Of a stretch of 64,000 nucleotides of DNA, positions 44,732-54,118 are shown piece after piece. Under the pieces are notes generated by a model. It was not told the origin of the DNA. It ran no database searches and saw nothing but the letters and a program-made list of their open reading frames with translations. Positions within the stretch are counted from its first letter, which is position 1. Each line of letters begins with the position of its first letter. This stretch comes from Bacteroidota bacterium (GTDB taxonomy: Bacteria; Bacteroidota; Bacteroidia; Chitinophagales; Saprospiraceae): positions 1 through 64,000 of the forward strand of contig JAKOVW010000090.1 in assembly GCA_029781865.1 (NCBI GenBank). The letters are read 5' to 3'. The position numbers and the translations under genes are program-made.

Positions 44732-47368
44732 ATGCCCAGAATATCCATAACTGCAAAAAATGCGGTCGTTTACTTTATATTACTGGTATTCACTTCAGTA
44801 ATATTGGGGTATTCTATTTATCGGATCAGTTCAAATAAAATACTGGAGAATGCCACCTTGTCGCTCAATCACAACAATGAAGCAGTTGTGACCCAGTTTA
44901 AGACATTTTTGAAAGATGTCAAGAGGGATATCTTGTTCATGTCCAAAAATCCTTTTCTCTATCAGTTTATTGAAAATCCGGGCAACAATGATTTAAAAGA
45001 CAAATTATCGAAGGAATTTCTGGCGTTATTGTCCACCAATAAAAAATACCTGCAATTCCGATTGATCGGAATCGAAGATGAAGGAAAAGAAATCATCCGT
45101 GCGGAAAAATTTCCAGACAGTTTTGGTTTGGTAACAAGTGATCATTTACAAAAAAAAGGAGATCGCGATTATTTTATTGAAACGATTCGCCTGCCGGAAG
45201 ATTCCATTTATTATTCGGAGATTAATCTGAATCAGGAATTTGGAAAGATTGCGATACCCATGGTGCCGACCATGCGAATGGCCAAACCGGTTTATCTGAA
45301 GGGCAAACCGTTTGGGATCATTATCGTCAATATTGATTTGAGTTATGTATTTGACGAACTCAAAAAAATTGCGGGCAAACAATTTACGCTTTCGCTATTT
45401 AATGATAACGGTTATTACCTGATTCATCCGGACAGCAGTAAGTTATTCGGTTTTGAATTCAATAAACCTCCGGCCATTGATTTGTTACATTTAAGGAAGG
45501 AAGGTGTGGAATACAAATCCGGCGAAAATGAAGAAAATGAATTGTATTCCATTATTCATTATGCCTATCCAAAACCCGATTATCTGTTGTTCTTTAGCAT
45601 GAGTGCGGATAAAAAGATGTTGTTGTCCGTATTTAATCAATGGAAGTCAGATCTTTTTTTGCTGACGATCATTATGACACTACTTTCATTGGCTATTGCC
45701 GTATGGTGGACTCAAAGACAATCCAAAGTATTTAAATCACTGACGGCATCCATTATTAATTTTGGCAGGAACCCGGAAAACGTAATGTTGCAGATCGACA
45801 GGGATGATGAAATAGGCGATTTGTACAAGTCCTTCCGCGAAATGGCAAATAAAATAAATATGCATCTCAGCGAACTGGAGATAGCGAAAACAGATGCAGT
45901 TGAAGCCAACAAAGCCAAACAGGAATTTTTGGAAAACATGAGTCATGAAATCCGCAATCCCTTGCAATCCATTCTTGGAATTACGGGTATGTTGTCGCAA
46001 AATAATCCCAGACCGGATCAGCAGGTGTTTATTGAAACTTTAAAATTCAGTGCAGAAAATTTATTAACTCTGGTCAATGATATTTTGGATTATCGGAAGC
46101 TGATCCGCGGACAGATTGAATTGCATTTCGAAGATGTAAGGATAAAGGAGTATTTGGATAATATTATCAAGAGCCATTTATTTGATGCGGTCAATAAAAA
46201 AGTGAGGCTGAGTTTGAAGTTGGATTCGTCATTAATGACCAAAAATTTTTCAACGGATTCCGTGCGACTGAGCCAGATATTGCACAATCTCATTTCCAAT
46301 GCCATCCGAAATTCACCTCAGGGTACTGAAGTGCAATTAAATGTTAAACCATCTGATCAGGAACATATTGAATTTTCTATAGTAGATCATGGAACCGGTC
46401 TCTCTCAGGATAATATTGAAAATATTCTGCAACAAAAGCCGGTCACAGGCGATTCCAGGCAGTTTCAGAATGTCGGTCTGGGATTGCCGATTGTGATCAA
46501 TTTGCTGAAATTATTTGGATCGCAACTTCACATCGATTCTGCGTTACAAAAAGGATCTGTTTTTCGATTTAATTTAGCATCCACATTAAGTGAAGCTTCG
46601 CAAAAATCAATAAACGAAGAAGTCAGCGTACACTATCTGGATGCCTGGCTTAAAGACATCGCATGCATTGAAGATGATATTCAGAATTCCTTTTTTTATC
46701 AGCAGTTATTTAAAAAAATTAATGTCGAAGCAGATCTGTTTGACTCGCCGGAGTTATTTATCGGTAATGCAGCTAAGAAATATGACCTGATCATTACCGA
46801 TTTGAATTTTGCAGATTCACAGTTGAGTGATCATTTTGATCTGATCCGGAAGTCTTTGTCAGATCATGGTTTGATTGTTTTGATTTCTGCCACGGATGCC
46901 GGCATTCAGTCTTACCCTGATGAAAAGCGTTTGTATGATGCACGTTACATTAAACCAATTGCATCTGAAATGTTATTAAATGAATTATCAAGACTGGTGT
47001 TTGCTAAATATTTTGAATCGCCGCAATTGAATCATCTTTATCTCAATTATGATTATCAAACCGATAAAGTAATACAGGCATTTGAACTGATGATCATTGA
47101 ATGGAAAGATATGTTTGCCAGGATTGTCCAGGCCATAGAAAAGAGAGACATTGTATCTTTTGACAAGGTGTATCATAAATTGATCAATGCTATGCGAACA
47201 TTTGAGCTCTCTTCACTGCAACGCATGCTGGATGAAATCAGGACTCAAATGTTGCAGGACAATTGTAATCGCATTCAGCTTTCCCATAAAGCATCATTGC
47301 CTTTGTTTTTTTATTTGAAACTATTTGAAGCAGAGATTGAAAAATTGAAACGAAGCGGATCTAATTAA
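44732..47368 (+). CDS. Hybrid sensor histidine kinase (Cache-HAMP-HisKA-HATPase-REC-Hpt)
   Basis: About 878 residues. Membrane helix (about 8-28), a periplasmic Cache-like sensor (about 35-290), a second helix (LFLLTIIMTLLSLAIAVWW), HAMP, and a HisKA domain with the phospho-His in FLENMSHEIRNPLQ. The ATPase has N-box NLISNAIRNSP, DHGTGLS and GLGLPIV. A receiver follows with acidic pair EDD, phospho-Asp in IITDLNF, Thr in LISAT and Lys in YIKP. The C-terminus has an Hpt-like helix with HKL in VYHKLINAMRTF. So a full internal phosphorelay is possible. It is convergent with a LytTR response regulator 170 bases away, the likely partner. Ligand unknown. Confidence 0.92.
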   Translation: MPRISITAKNAVVYFILLVFTSVILGYSIYRISSNKILENATLSLNHNNEAVVTQFKTFLKDVKRDILFMSKNPFLYQFIENPGNNDLKDKLSKEFLALLSTNKKYLQFRLIGIEDEGKEIIRAEKFPDSFGLVTSDHLQKKGDRDYFIETIRLPEDSIYYSEINLNQEFGKIAIPMVPTMRMAKPVYLKGKPFGIIIVNIDLSYVFDELKKIAGKQFTLSLFNDNGYYLIHPDSSKLFGFEFNKPPAIDLLHLRKEGVEYKSGENEENELYSIIHYAYPKPDYLLFFSMSADKKMLLSVFNQWKSDLFLLTIIMTLLSLAIAVWWTQRQSKVFKSLTASIINFGRNPENVMLQIDRDDEIGDLYKSFREMANKINMHLSELEIAKTDAVEANKAKQEFLENMSHEIRNPLQSILGITGMLSQNNPRPDQQVFIETLKFSAENLLTLVNDILDYRKLIRGQIELHFEDVRIKEYLDNIIKSHLFDAVNKKVRLSLKLDSSLMTKNFSTDSVRLSQILHNLISNAIRNSPQGTEVQLNVKPSDQEHIEFSIVDHGTGLSQDNIENILQQKPVTGDSRQFQNVGLGLPIVINLLKLFGSQLHIDSALQKGSVFRFNLASTLSEASQKSINEEVSVHYLDAWLKDIACIEDDIQNSFFYQQLFKKINVEADLFDSPELFIGNAAKKYDLIITDLNFADSQLSDHFDLIRKSLSDHGLIVLISATDAGIQSYPDEKRLYDARYIKPIASEMLLNELSRLVFAKYFESPQLNHLYLNYDYQTDKVIQAFELMIIEWKDMFARIVQAIEKRDIVSFDKVYHKLINAMRTFELSSLQRMLDEIRTQMLQDNCNRIQLSHKASLPLFFYLKLFEAEIEKLKRSGSN

Positions 47369-47537
47369 AAATCGGAAGCCGGGCATAGCCTATGGCGAAC
47401 TTCTGAAATTATATTCTATTTTATTTCAAACAGGTAACCTATAGTCATTGGACTAAAAGTTCGAACTTAAAATGCAGCAGTAATCCTTATCACATGTGAT
47501 GTAATTCAGGCAGGAATGAAATTGAACCGAATTTAAT

Positions 47538-48230
47538 TTAAAACTCCTGAATGGTCTTCAGCAATTCAGCTTTGTATTTTTCTCCGATTGGAATGCGCTT
47601 GTCTTTAATGACAATTTCATCCTGAAGGATAACCTGGATTTTTTTGGCATTGACGATAAAAGAACGGTGTACACGGATGAAATCGGGTGGCAACTTCGAT
47701 TCCAGATCTTTCATGCTCATCAGGCTCATCGTTTGATTCTGTTCTTGTACAAAGTTTGCGTAGTTGCCTTCTGATTTAATGAATAGCAGTTCGTCATAAT
47801 CTACCCGCACCAGTTTGGTCCCATCTTTAATGAATATGGATTTTTCTTTAATTACCGGTTTTACGGCTTCCGGTTCGGAACCCTGAGCCCGTTCAACTGC
47901 TTTCAAAAAGCGGTCAAAGCTGAGCGGCTTGACCAAAAAGTCTACCACCTGATCATATTCGTAGCTTTTGGCTGCGAAATCGGATTCTGAGGTGATCATA
48001 ATGACCGGAATCTGGGCTTGCATGAGTTCAAGAAATTCCTGACCCTTCATATCAGGCAAGTTATAATCGAGGAAAATGAGGTCTAATCCGCCTGCAGACA
48101 ATAGGTTTAGTCCATCCAGGGCTGAAAGAGCAGTAATGCAAAAGCTGATTTTGTCCGTTTTGGAGCAAAAATGTTTGACTAAATCACCAATCAGGGGATC
48201 ATCGTCTATTACAAGGCATCTGAGTGACAT
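47538..48230 (-). CDS. LytTR-family response regulator
   Basis: About 230 residues. The receiver has IDDDP (acidic pair), the phospho-Asp in LIFLDYNLPD, Ser/Thr in MITSES and Lys in FLVKPLSF. The C-terminal LytTR DNA-binding domain begins at KSIFIKDGTKLVRVDYDELLFIKSEGNYANF and ends with RVHRSFIVNAKKI, its typical HRS/IN motif. Start taken as ATG 48230. Convergent with the hybrid kinase, so likely its output; it probably binds paired direct repeats upstream of targets. Confidence 0.93.
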   Translation of the reverse strand: MSLRCLVIDDDPLIGDLVKHFCSKTDKISFCITALSALDGLNLLSAGGLDLIFLDYNLPDMKGQEFLELMQAQIPVIMITSESDFAAKSYEYDQVVDFLVKPLSFDRFLKAVERAQGSEPEAVKPVIKEKSIFIKDGTKLVRVDYDELLFIKSEGNYANFVQEQNQTMSLMSMKDLESKLPPDFIRVHRSFIVNAKKIQVILQDEIVIKDKRIPIGEKYKAELLKTIQEF

Positions 48231-48496
48231 ATCGAGCTCTAAAATACGACAAACCAACAGGAATCATGCCATCCTTTTACATCGGGAAAAGGCCGGTTTA
48301 TCAATTTTTAAGCAGGATTCAAAGATTTCAGCCCATCAACTTACCCAAGCTTTTTTAACTTTGACGCACAATTAAGAAAATCGGCAAATCCTAACGTGGA
48401 TTTTAATTAAAATACTCAATTTGCTTCGCCGGTCTGGCCATATTTTGAGACTAGTTAAACTTTTATTTTCATATTAGTAGTTTTGGAAAAAACGTT

Positions 48497-48566
48497 CTCA
48501 GTCATCCAAAAACAATCTTCAGAAATAATCTGAATGAATTGGTGGTTTTTGGATGGCTGGGTGTTT
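48497..48566. other. 17-bp inverted repeat with inner 6-bp hairpin between divergent genes
   Basis: 48497-48513 pairs with 48545-48561 (17 bp, two G.U). The 31-base loop contains TTCAGA-aataa-TCTGAA (48518-48534). T-runs flank both sides (GTGTTTTTATTT on plus; CGTTTTTTCC on minus), so it could end transcription in either direction. It lies in the 575-base gap between the divergent response-regulator and haloperoxidase genes, where no upstream gene needs a terminator. The rest of 48231-48805 shows nothing I can name. Confidence 0.75.
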
Positions 48567-48805
48567 TTATTTCATTGCCTGAGCCTAGCCAAAGTCAGGA
48601 TAATATTTAATAAAAGCTTTGCGTGGATATAGAAAATCAAAGAAATAGTCTTTTTGGGTTTCAAAATCCTTTATCGCAAACAGAATTCAATATTCTGTAA
48701 TTTATAAGCTAAGGCATGCAGACAAATAATTATCTGGTAGCCAGATGGAAAAAATATTATTGTTTTAAAATTAGATAAAACCATTCTTTAATCAAAAACC
48801 GGAAG

Positions 48806-50260
48806 ATGAAAAAGATTATCTACGCATTCGTCCTGGGGGTTCTTTTTTTAGCGACAAGCGCCAGGAGTCAAAAAACCCAAACGTACAAACCAAGCTTAGC
48901 TACTAAATGGCTGGATATAGCCCTTGAAGTAACTGCAAATGATGTGGACAGGGTGGGAGCCAAGCCTACAGTTCAATCAAGAACATTGGGCATCGCTGTA
49001 ACTGCTATGTATGATGCCTGGGCAGCTTATGACAATAAGGCCGTTGGAACACGCATGGGAGGAAAATTAAGAAGGCCTGCAGCAGAACGAACTCTTAAAA
49101 ACAAAGAAGCTGCAATCAGCTATGCCTTGTATCATGTTTTGCAGGATCTCTACCCGTTGGACAAAAAGTATATTGAAGATGAATTTAAAAAAATGGGTTA
49201 TGACCCAAAGAAAACGACAAAGGACAAAACAAAACCGGAAGGAATCGGAAATTTGATTGCTGAAGCAACAATTAATTACAGGCACAATGACGGAGCCAAT
49301 CAATTGGGCAATGAACCTGGATCAGATGGTACCCCTTACTCTGATTATACCTACTATAAACCTGTCAATACCTATAAGCATGTAATTGACCCGGATAAAT
49401 GGCATCCTTTGCCATTTGTAAAGCCAAATGGCGATACTTTTCTGGTCAGTTTTCTTACACCTCATTGGTATCGGGTTAAGCCATTTGGCTTAAAGTCAGC
49501 CTCTCAATTCAGAGCTCCGGATTATCCAAAAGTTGGTTCCGAGCAGTTGAAAAAGGAAGTGGACGAAGTCATTGACTTTAATTCACATTTAGATCACGTG
49601 CGCAAATCTACAATTGAGTTTATGAGAGATGGCCCAAGGTCCACTGGACAGGCAGGGCATTGGTTGCGATTTGCTGAAATGGTTTCTGCCCGCGACCAGA
49701 ATGATCTGGACAGAGATGTAAAAATGTATTTTGCAGTGGGTAATACAGCTATGGATGCCTTCATAGCATGTTGGGAAACCAAGCGTTTTTATGACAGTGC
49801 ACGCCCATGGACATTGGTGCGATATTATTATAAAGGACAAATGATTCAAGGCTGGGGTGGCCCGGATAAAGGAACAGTTACCATTCCTGCGGAAAGATGG
49901 CATCCTTATTCGCCAGCTAATTTTGTGTCGCCTCCTTTCCCGGCCTATGTCTCAGGTCACAGTACTGTAAGCGGAGCATGCGGAAAAATGCTCGAATTAT
50001 TTACCGGAAGTGATAAATTTGGTGAAACAGAACACAGGGTTTGTGGTGTAATAACGGAGACTCCTGTAGGTGATCCGATCTCACTGCCATTACCAACATT
50101 TTCTGCAACATCTGAAATGGCTGGAATCTCAAGGGTTATGGGTGGCTATCATATACAAACCGATAATATTGAGGGATTGAAAATGGGTCGCAGTGTAGCT
50201 AACTACCTGTGGAATGAAGTTATTCAGAAATATTTCGACGGTACTTACAAAGAGAATTGA
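48806..50260 (+). CDS. Vanadium-dependent haloperoxidase/PAP2-superfamily protein
   Basis: A 484-residue secreted protein (signal peptide about 1-22). All vanadate/phosphate-binding motifs are present: Lys326 with Arg333-Pro334 in KRFYDSARPW, Ser383-Gly384-His385 in YVSGHST, and Arg443 with His449 in SRVMGGYHIQTD. Together these match the vanadium haloperoxidase group, which oxidises halides with hydrogen peroxide. An acid-phosphatase activity of the same fold cannot be excluded. Monocistronic, with a terminator 110 bases downstream. Confidence 0.85.
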   Translation: MKKIIYAFVLGVLFLATSARSQKTQTYKPSLATKWLDIALEVTANDVDRVGAKPTVQSRTLGIAVTAMYDAWAAYDNKAVGTRMGGKLRRPAAERTLKNKEAAISYALYHVLQDLYPLDKKYIEDEFKKMGYDPKKTTKDKTKPEGIGNLIAEATINYRHNDGANQLGNEPGSDGTPYSDYTYYKPVNTYKHVIDPDKWHPLPFVKPNGDTFLVSFLTPHWYRVKPFGLKSASQFRAPDYPKVGSEQLKKEVDEVIDFNSHLDHVRKSTIEFMRDGPRSTGQAGHWLRFAEMVSARDQNDLDRDVKMYFAVGNTAMDAFIACWETKRFYDSARPWTLVRYYYKGQMIQGWGGPDKGTVTIPAERWHPYSPANFVSPPFPAYVSGHSTVSGACGKMLELFTGSDKFGETEHRVCGVITETPVGDPISLPLPTFSATSEMAGISRVMGGYHIQTDNIEGLKMGRSVANYLWNEVIQKYFDGTYKEN

Positions 50261-50369
50261 TCATAGTGGATTAAATCGCAAGTTATTCTTACAAAAAGTA
50301 AAGACGTTGTAATGAATATCAGAAATTGATTTTACGATAAAATTTAAAATAGCTTTTTCAAAAAGTATT

Positions 50370-50404
50370 AAAATGGCGCATTATTCAATGCGCCATTTTT
50401 TTTT
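50370..50404. terminator. Bidirectional intrinsic terminator
   Basis: Perfect 12-bp stem AAAATGGCGCAT/ATGCGCCATTTT with loop TATTCA and nine T on the plus strand; the minus strand also ends in TTTTAATAC. It serves both the haloperoxidase gene (plus) and the phosphate operon (minus), which converge here. The rest of 50261-50586 holds nothing recognisable. Confidence 0.9.
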
Positions 50405-50586
50405 GTGCGAATTTCATTTGATTTAATAAAGACCTTAAGTCGTTACGGAATTAATCTTTGTCTACAAATTCAGATCTTTAAATAAAATGAATTCATGGAA
50501 TGCGAAGATTTTTTCTAATGCGCAAAGATTAAAAAGTATGAATTGATCTTTAGAGATTACAATGACAAAAGAGCCTTAATTGAATT

Positions 50587-51252
50587 TTACTTGTCGCTCT
50601 TTTTATGTTTTACCACTTTTGCATCGATGTAAAAAATAATTTCCTCAGCGATATTTTTGGATTGGTCTCCGACGCGTTCCAGTTTACGAATGATGGACAG
50701 CACATGCAGAGTTTGTCTGCGTTGTTGTGGATATTTATCAAGGCATTCAATGGCTTTATAGCTGGCAACATCATTGAGCTCATCAAGCATTTTATCGCGT
50801 TTGTATACGGTGCGTGCCAGTTTGGTGTTTTCCAATAAGTATGCTTCGCGCAGATCTTTGACCATTTCAATTGAAAGGTAGAGCATCTTATCAGCCTCCA
50901 TATGCGAGATAATATCTGCGTTGACTTCTTCGTCGGTATCGGAGATAAATTCTGCGATTCCGCAGGCTATGTCGGCAATGCGTTCGAGATTGGTATTGAT
51001 TTTTAAAGTAGATAGAACAAAGCGTAGATCAGAGGCTACCGGCTGTAGTAGTGCGATAAAGTCTTCACAGGCCCGGTCAATGGTAAGTTCGTAAGCATTT
51101 ACTCTTTTTTCCGTTTCCTCGATTTCCATAGCGAGATCGCGGTCAAAAGTTTTGAAGGATACTTCGGTTTTATCCAGCTGTTTGATCACCAGATCCCACA
51201 TGGACAAGAGTTTGTCTCTGAGTTCCTGAATTTCATTTTCTAAGTGAAGCAT
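50587..51252 (-). CDS. phoU: Phosphate-transport regulator PhoU
   Basis: A 221-residue all-helical protein of two PhoU repeats. FDRDLAMEIEETEKRVNAYE and RDKMLDELNDVASYKAIE are the metal-binding acidic helices, and SDLRFVLSTLKINTNLERIADIAC and HVLSIIRKLERVGDQSKNIAEE the conserved repeat ends. It represses the Pho regulon under phosphate excess through PstB. Last gene of the pst operon, 15 bases after pstB. Confidence 0.95.
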   Translation of the reverse strand: MLHLENEIQELRDKLLSMWDLVIKQLDKTEVSFKTFDRDLAMEIEETEKRVNAYELTIDRACEDFIALLQPVASDLRFVLSTLKINTNLERIADIACGIAEFISDTDEEVNADIISHMEADKMLYLSIEMVKDLREAYLLENTKLARTVYKRDKMLDELNDVASYKAIECLDKYPQQRRQTLHVLSIIRKLERVGDQSKNIAEEIIFYIDAKVVKHKKSDK

Positions 51253-51267
51253 GCGTAATATTATTTT

Positions 51268-52026
51268 TTAGCCAAAACGACCGGTGATATAATTTTCTGT
51301 TTGTTGCTTAACCGGATTTGTAAAAATCTTTTTGGTTTTATCAAATTCGACCAGATCTCCCAATAAAAAGAAACCGGTAAAGTCACTAACCCGACTGGCT
51401 TGTTGCATATTGTGAGTTACAATCAGAATGGTAAAATTATTTTTGAGTTCGTAAATCAATTCTTCAATTTTACTGGTGGAGATCGGATCAAGTGCAGAAG
51501 CGGGTTCATCCATCAGCAATACTTCCGGTTCTACTGCAAGCGCACGTGCAATGCATAAACGCTGTTGCTGACCACCGGATATTTCGAAAGCAGATTTTTT
51601 AAGTTTATCTTTTACTTCTTCCCACAAGGCTGCCTGTTTAAGCGATTTCTCTACCTGTTCTTCTATTTTTTTTCTGTCGTGAATTCCATTGACCCGTAAA
51701 CCGTAGGCAACATTTTCAAATATACTTTTGGGGAATGGATTGGGTTTCTGAAATACCATTCCGGTATTTCTGCGCAATTGATCGACTTCCGTGGTTTTGA
51801 TTTTATAGATGTCCTTGTTGTCTATCAATATATCTCCTTTGATCTTTACACCTTCGATCAAATCATTCATGCGGTTGAACAGTCGTAGAAAAGTCGATTT
51901 GCCGCAGCCCGATGGGCCAATTAGCGCGGTGACAGTTTTCGGGGTAATCTGCATGCTCACATTTTTTAAAGCATGAAAATCGCCATAATACAAATCTACA
52001 TTTCTGGTTTCTATCTTATAGCTCAT
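51268..52026 (-). CDS. pstB: Phosphate ABC transporter ATPase
   Basis: A 252-residue ABC ATPase. Walker [11 protein letters not shown]-loop [10 protein letters not shown], signature [17 protein letters not shown], Walker [14 protein letters not shown] and the switch His in [11 protein letters not shown]-terminal [15 protein letters not shown] and FNRMNDLI are typical PstB. Three bases separate it from pstA. Confidence 0.97.
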   Translation of the reverse strand: MSYKIETRNVDLYYGDFHALKNVSMQITPKTVTALIGPSGCGKSTFLRLFNRMNDLIEGVKIKGDILIDNKDIYKIKTTEVDQLRRNTGMVFQKPNPFPKSIFENVAYGLRVNGIHDRKKIEEQVEKSLKQAALWEEVKDKLKKSAFEISGGQQQRLCIARALAVEPEVLLMDEPASALDPISTSKIEELIYELKNNFTILIVTHNMQQASRVSDFTGFFLLGDLVEFDKTKKIFTNPVKQQTENYITGRFG

Positions 52027-52029
52027 GAG

Positions 52030-52911
52030 TTATTTCATTTTTACTTTTCGGCTAAAATAATTGCGTAAAAAATTGGCCAGTAAATTTACAAACAATACAA
52101 TCGCAATCAGAACTACTGCAGTGCCATAGGCAATAGGCCTGCTGGTTTCAATGTCGGTGCCGCTCGTGGATATGACGTAAAGATGATAGGGCAAGGCCAT
52201 GCACTGATCAAACACAGAATTCGGTAACCTCGGTAAAAAATAAGCTGCGACGGTAAAAAGTATCGGAGCCGTTTCTCCCGAAACTCTACCTATGCCCAGG
52301 ATCAATCCAGTAATGATATTAGGAAAAGCAATGGGGACGACTACTTTGCGAATAGTATATAATTTGGAAGCACCCAGGGCATAACTGGCATGGCGAAAGG
52401 TATTGTCTACTGCCTTAAGACTTTCTTCCGTGGTACGTATTATTAAAGGCAATGCCAGTAATGCAAGTGTAAGTGAACCAGCGAGTATGGAAGCGCCAAA
52501 GTTTAACTGATTGACAAACAAAGCCATTCCAAACAAACCAAATACGATGGAAGGAACGCCGGCAAGATTATTCGTCATCAATTTGATAAATCGTTTTACC
52601 TGTCCTTCGCGTGCATATTCATTGACATAAATACCGGATAACATTCCAATCGGAAATGCAATGATCATACTTCCTGCAACCAGGTATAAAGTTCCGATGA
52701 TGGCTGGTAGTATTCCACCTTTAGTCATTCCTTCTTTGGGCATAGTGCTGAAAAATTCCCAATTGATCACTCCGATACCGCGCTTCAAAATAAAAAACAA
52801 GATCAGAATTAAAATGGCAATGATGGAATAAGATATGCCGCGAGCGATCCAAAACATGATTCGCTGGTTTCTCATTTTTATCTGGTCGATATTTTTTGGA
52901 AAGGCAAGCAT
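52030..52911 (-). CDS. pstA: Phosphate ABC transporter permease
   Basis: About 293 residues, six membrane helices, with the EAA-type cytosolic loop in ASYALGASKLYTIRKVVVP and the family ends AGVPSIVFGLFG and VSGETAPILFTVAAYF. The ATG at 52911 follows the pstC stop by four bases and is preferred over an upstream in-frame ATG at 52953, which would overlap pstC by 38 bases. Confidence 0.93.
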   Translation of the reverse strand: MLAFPKNIDQIKMRNQRIMFWIARGISYSIIAILILILFFILKRGIGVINWEFFSTMPKEGMTKGGILPAIIGTLYLVAGSMIIAFPIGMLSGIYVNEYAREGQVKRFIKLMTNNLAGVPSIVFGLFGMALFVNQLNFGASILAGSLTLALLALPLIIRTTEESLKAVDNTFRHASYALGASKLYTIRKVVVPIAFPNIITGLILGIGRVSGETAPILFTVAAYFLPRLPNSVFDQCMALPYHLYVISTSGTDIETSRPIAYGTAVVLIAIVLFVNLLANFLRNYFSRKVKMK

Positions 52912-52915
52912 GGCT

Positions 52916-54106
52916 TCAGGATAATTTTCGTTTAGCAGAGATTCGTTCGGCAATAATATTGGTCAACATCGTAATCAAAAAAAGCATACAGGCAAGGGCA
53001 AACAAGGATTTAAAATGAAGACCACCGTAAGGTGCTTCTCCTAATTCCGCAGCTATGGTTGCAGGAATGGTTCGTACCGGTTGAAGCAATCCATGTGGAA
53101 TGGTAGCTGCATTTCCGGTGACCATTAAAACAGCCATCGTTTCTCCAATGGCCCGACCAATCCCAAGAATCGATGCTGCCGTAATACCGGAAGAGGCATA
53201 AGGCAGGATAACTTTCCATATGGTTTGCCAATGGGAGGCACCTAAGGCCAGGCTGGCTTCTTTCATGGCTCTGGGGCAGGTGCGTATGGCATCTTCGGAT
53301 ACTGTAATTATGGTAGGAAGCGCCATGATGGCGAGTAAGATGGATCCGGCTAAAGCCGTTTCGCCTACTGCTAAATGAAAAACCCGCTGTAAAAAAGGAA
53401 CTATGACTACCAGACCAAAAAATCCATAAACCACAGATGGAATACCTGATAATAATTCGATGATGGGTTTTAAAATTTTACGGATTCGTTCATCTGCGAT
53501 TTCAGCAAGGTAGATTGATGCTGCCAGTCCTAATGGCAAAGCAAAAAGGATCGCAAAAAAACTGACAATAAGGGTACCTAATAATAAGGGCAGTGTACCC
53601 ATAATGGAAGCCGGTTTTGCGGTTGGAAACCATTCCTCACCACTGAGAAAACTCCATAAACTAATCTTATCAACTTCAATTTCTTTGGTTCCGGAAGAAA
53701 TGCTAAGGAGACGTTCGGAAAAAAAGGCTAAGGTGCCCGGTATGCTGTCGATATAGTGATTGATGCATATACTGAGGTACTCATAGTTGGTTCCCAATTG
53801 CTCTTTGGTAAATATCGATTCAATATTATTGATATCAATGGTCCGGATGGAATCATTGCGCCAACCTAATTGGGACCAGTTGGTTATTTTTTTGTCAAAT
53901 ATATTTTTGATTTGCAGGTCGGTAAGCTTCCGTACAGGATTATTGACACTGACAAATAAACCGTAATTTTTTTCTAAAGGGGATGAATTTAAAAACGATA
54001 TGCCCTCCTTAAACAAGAAGAGCACTATCATTAAAACAATAAAAGCTGAGATAAATCCGCAGCCTTTAATGATCCATTCTATGAGATATTCTAAATATCT
54101 TTTCAA
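52916..54106 (-). CDS. pstC: Phosphate ABC transporter permease with inserted PstS-like segment
   Basis: 396 residues, about 100 more than typical PstC. After the first membrane helix (about 15-33), residues about 45-145 form a periplasmic insertion. Its start (NNPVRKLTDLQIKNIFDKKITNWSQLG in part) clearly mirrors the PstS encoded next door (VEKLTREQLEKIFTGEITNWKDLG in part). The normal PstC sequence then resumes at LWSFLSGEEWFPT, with EAA-loop KEASLALGASHWQTIWKVILP. The insertion may dock PstS or bind phosphate itself (inference). Confidence 0.93.
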   Translation of the reverse strand: MKRYLEYLIEWIIKGCGFISAFIVLMIVLFLFKEGISFLNSSPLEKNYGLFVSVNNPVRKLTDLQIKNIFDKKITNWSQLGWRNDSIRTIDINNIESIFTKEQLGTNYEYLSICINHYIDSIPGTLAFFSERLLSISSGTKEIEVDKISLWSFLSGEEWFPTAKPASIMGTLPLLLGTLIVSFFAILFALPLGLAASIYLAEIADERIRKILKPIIELLSGIPSVVYGFFGLVVIVPFLQRVFHLAVGETALAGSILLAIMALPTIITVSEDAIRTCPRAMKEASLALGASHWQTIWKVILPYASSGITAASILGIGRAIGETMAVLMVTGNAATIPHGLLQPVRTIPATIAAELGEAPYGGLHFKSLFALACMLFLITMLTNIIAERISAKRKLS

Positions 54107-54118
54107 GTATTTGAACTT

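Noticed and set aside
47489-47500. Perfect palindrome ATCACATGTGAT as a Crp-like operator
   Set aside because: It lies between two convergent genes (kinase and response regulator), where no promoter is expected.
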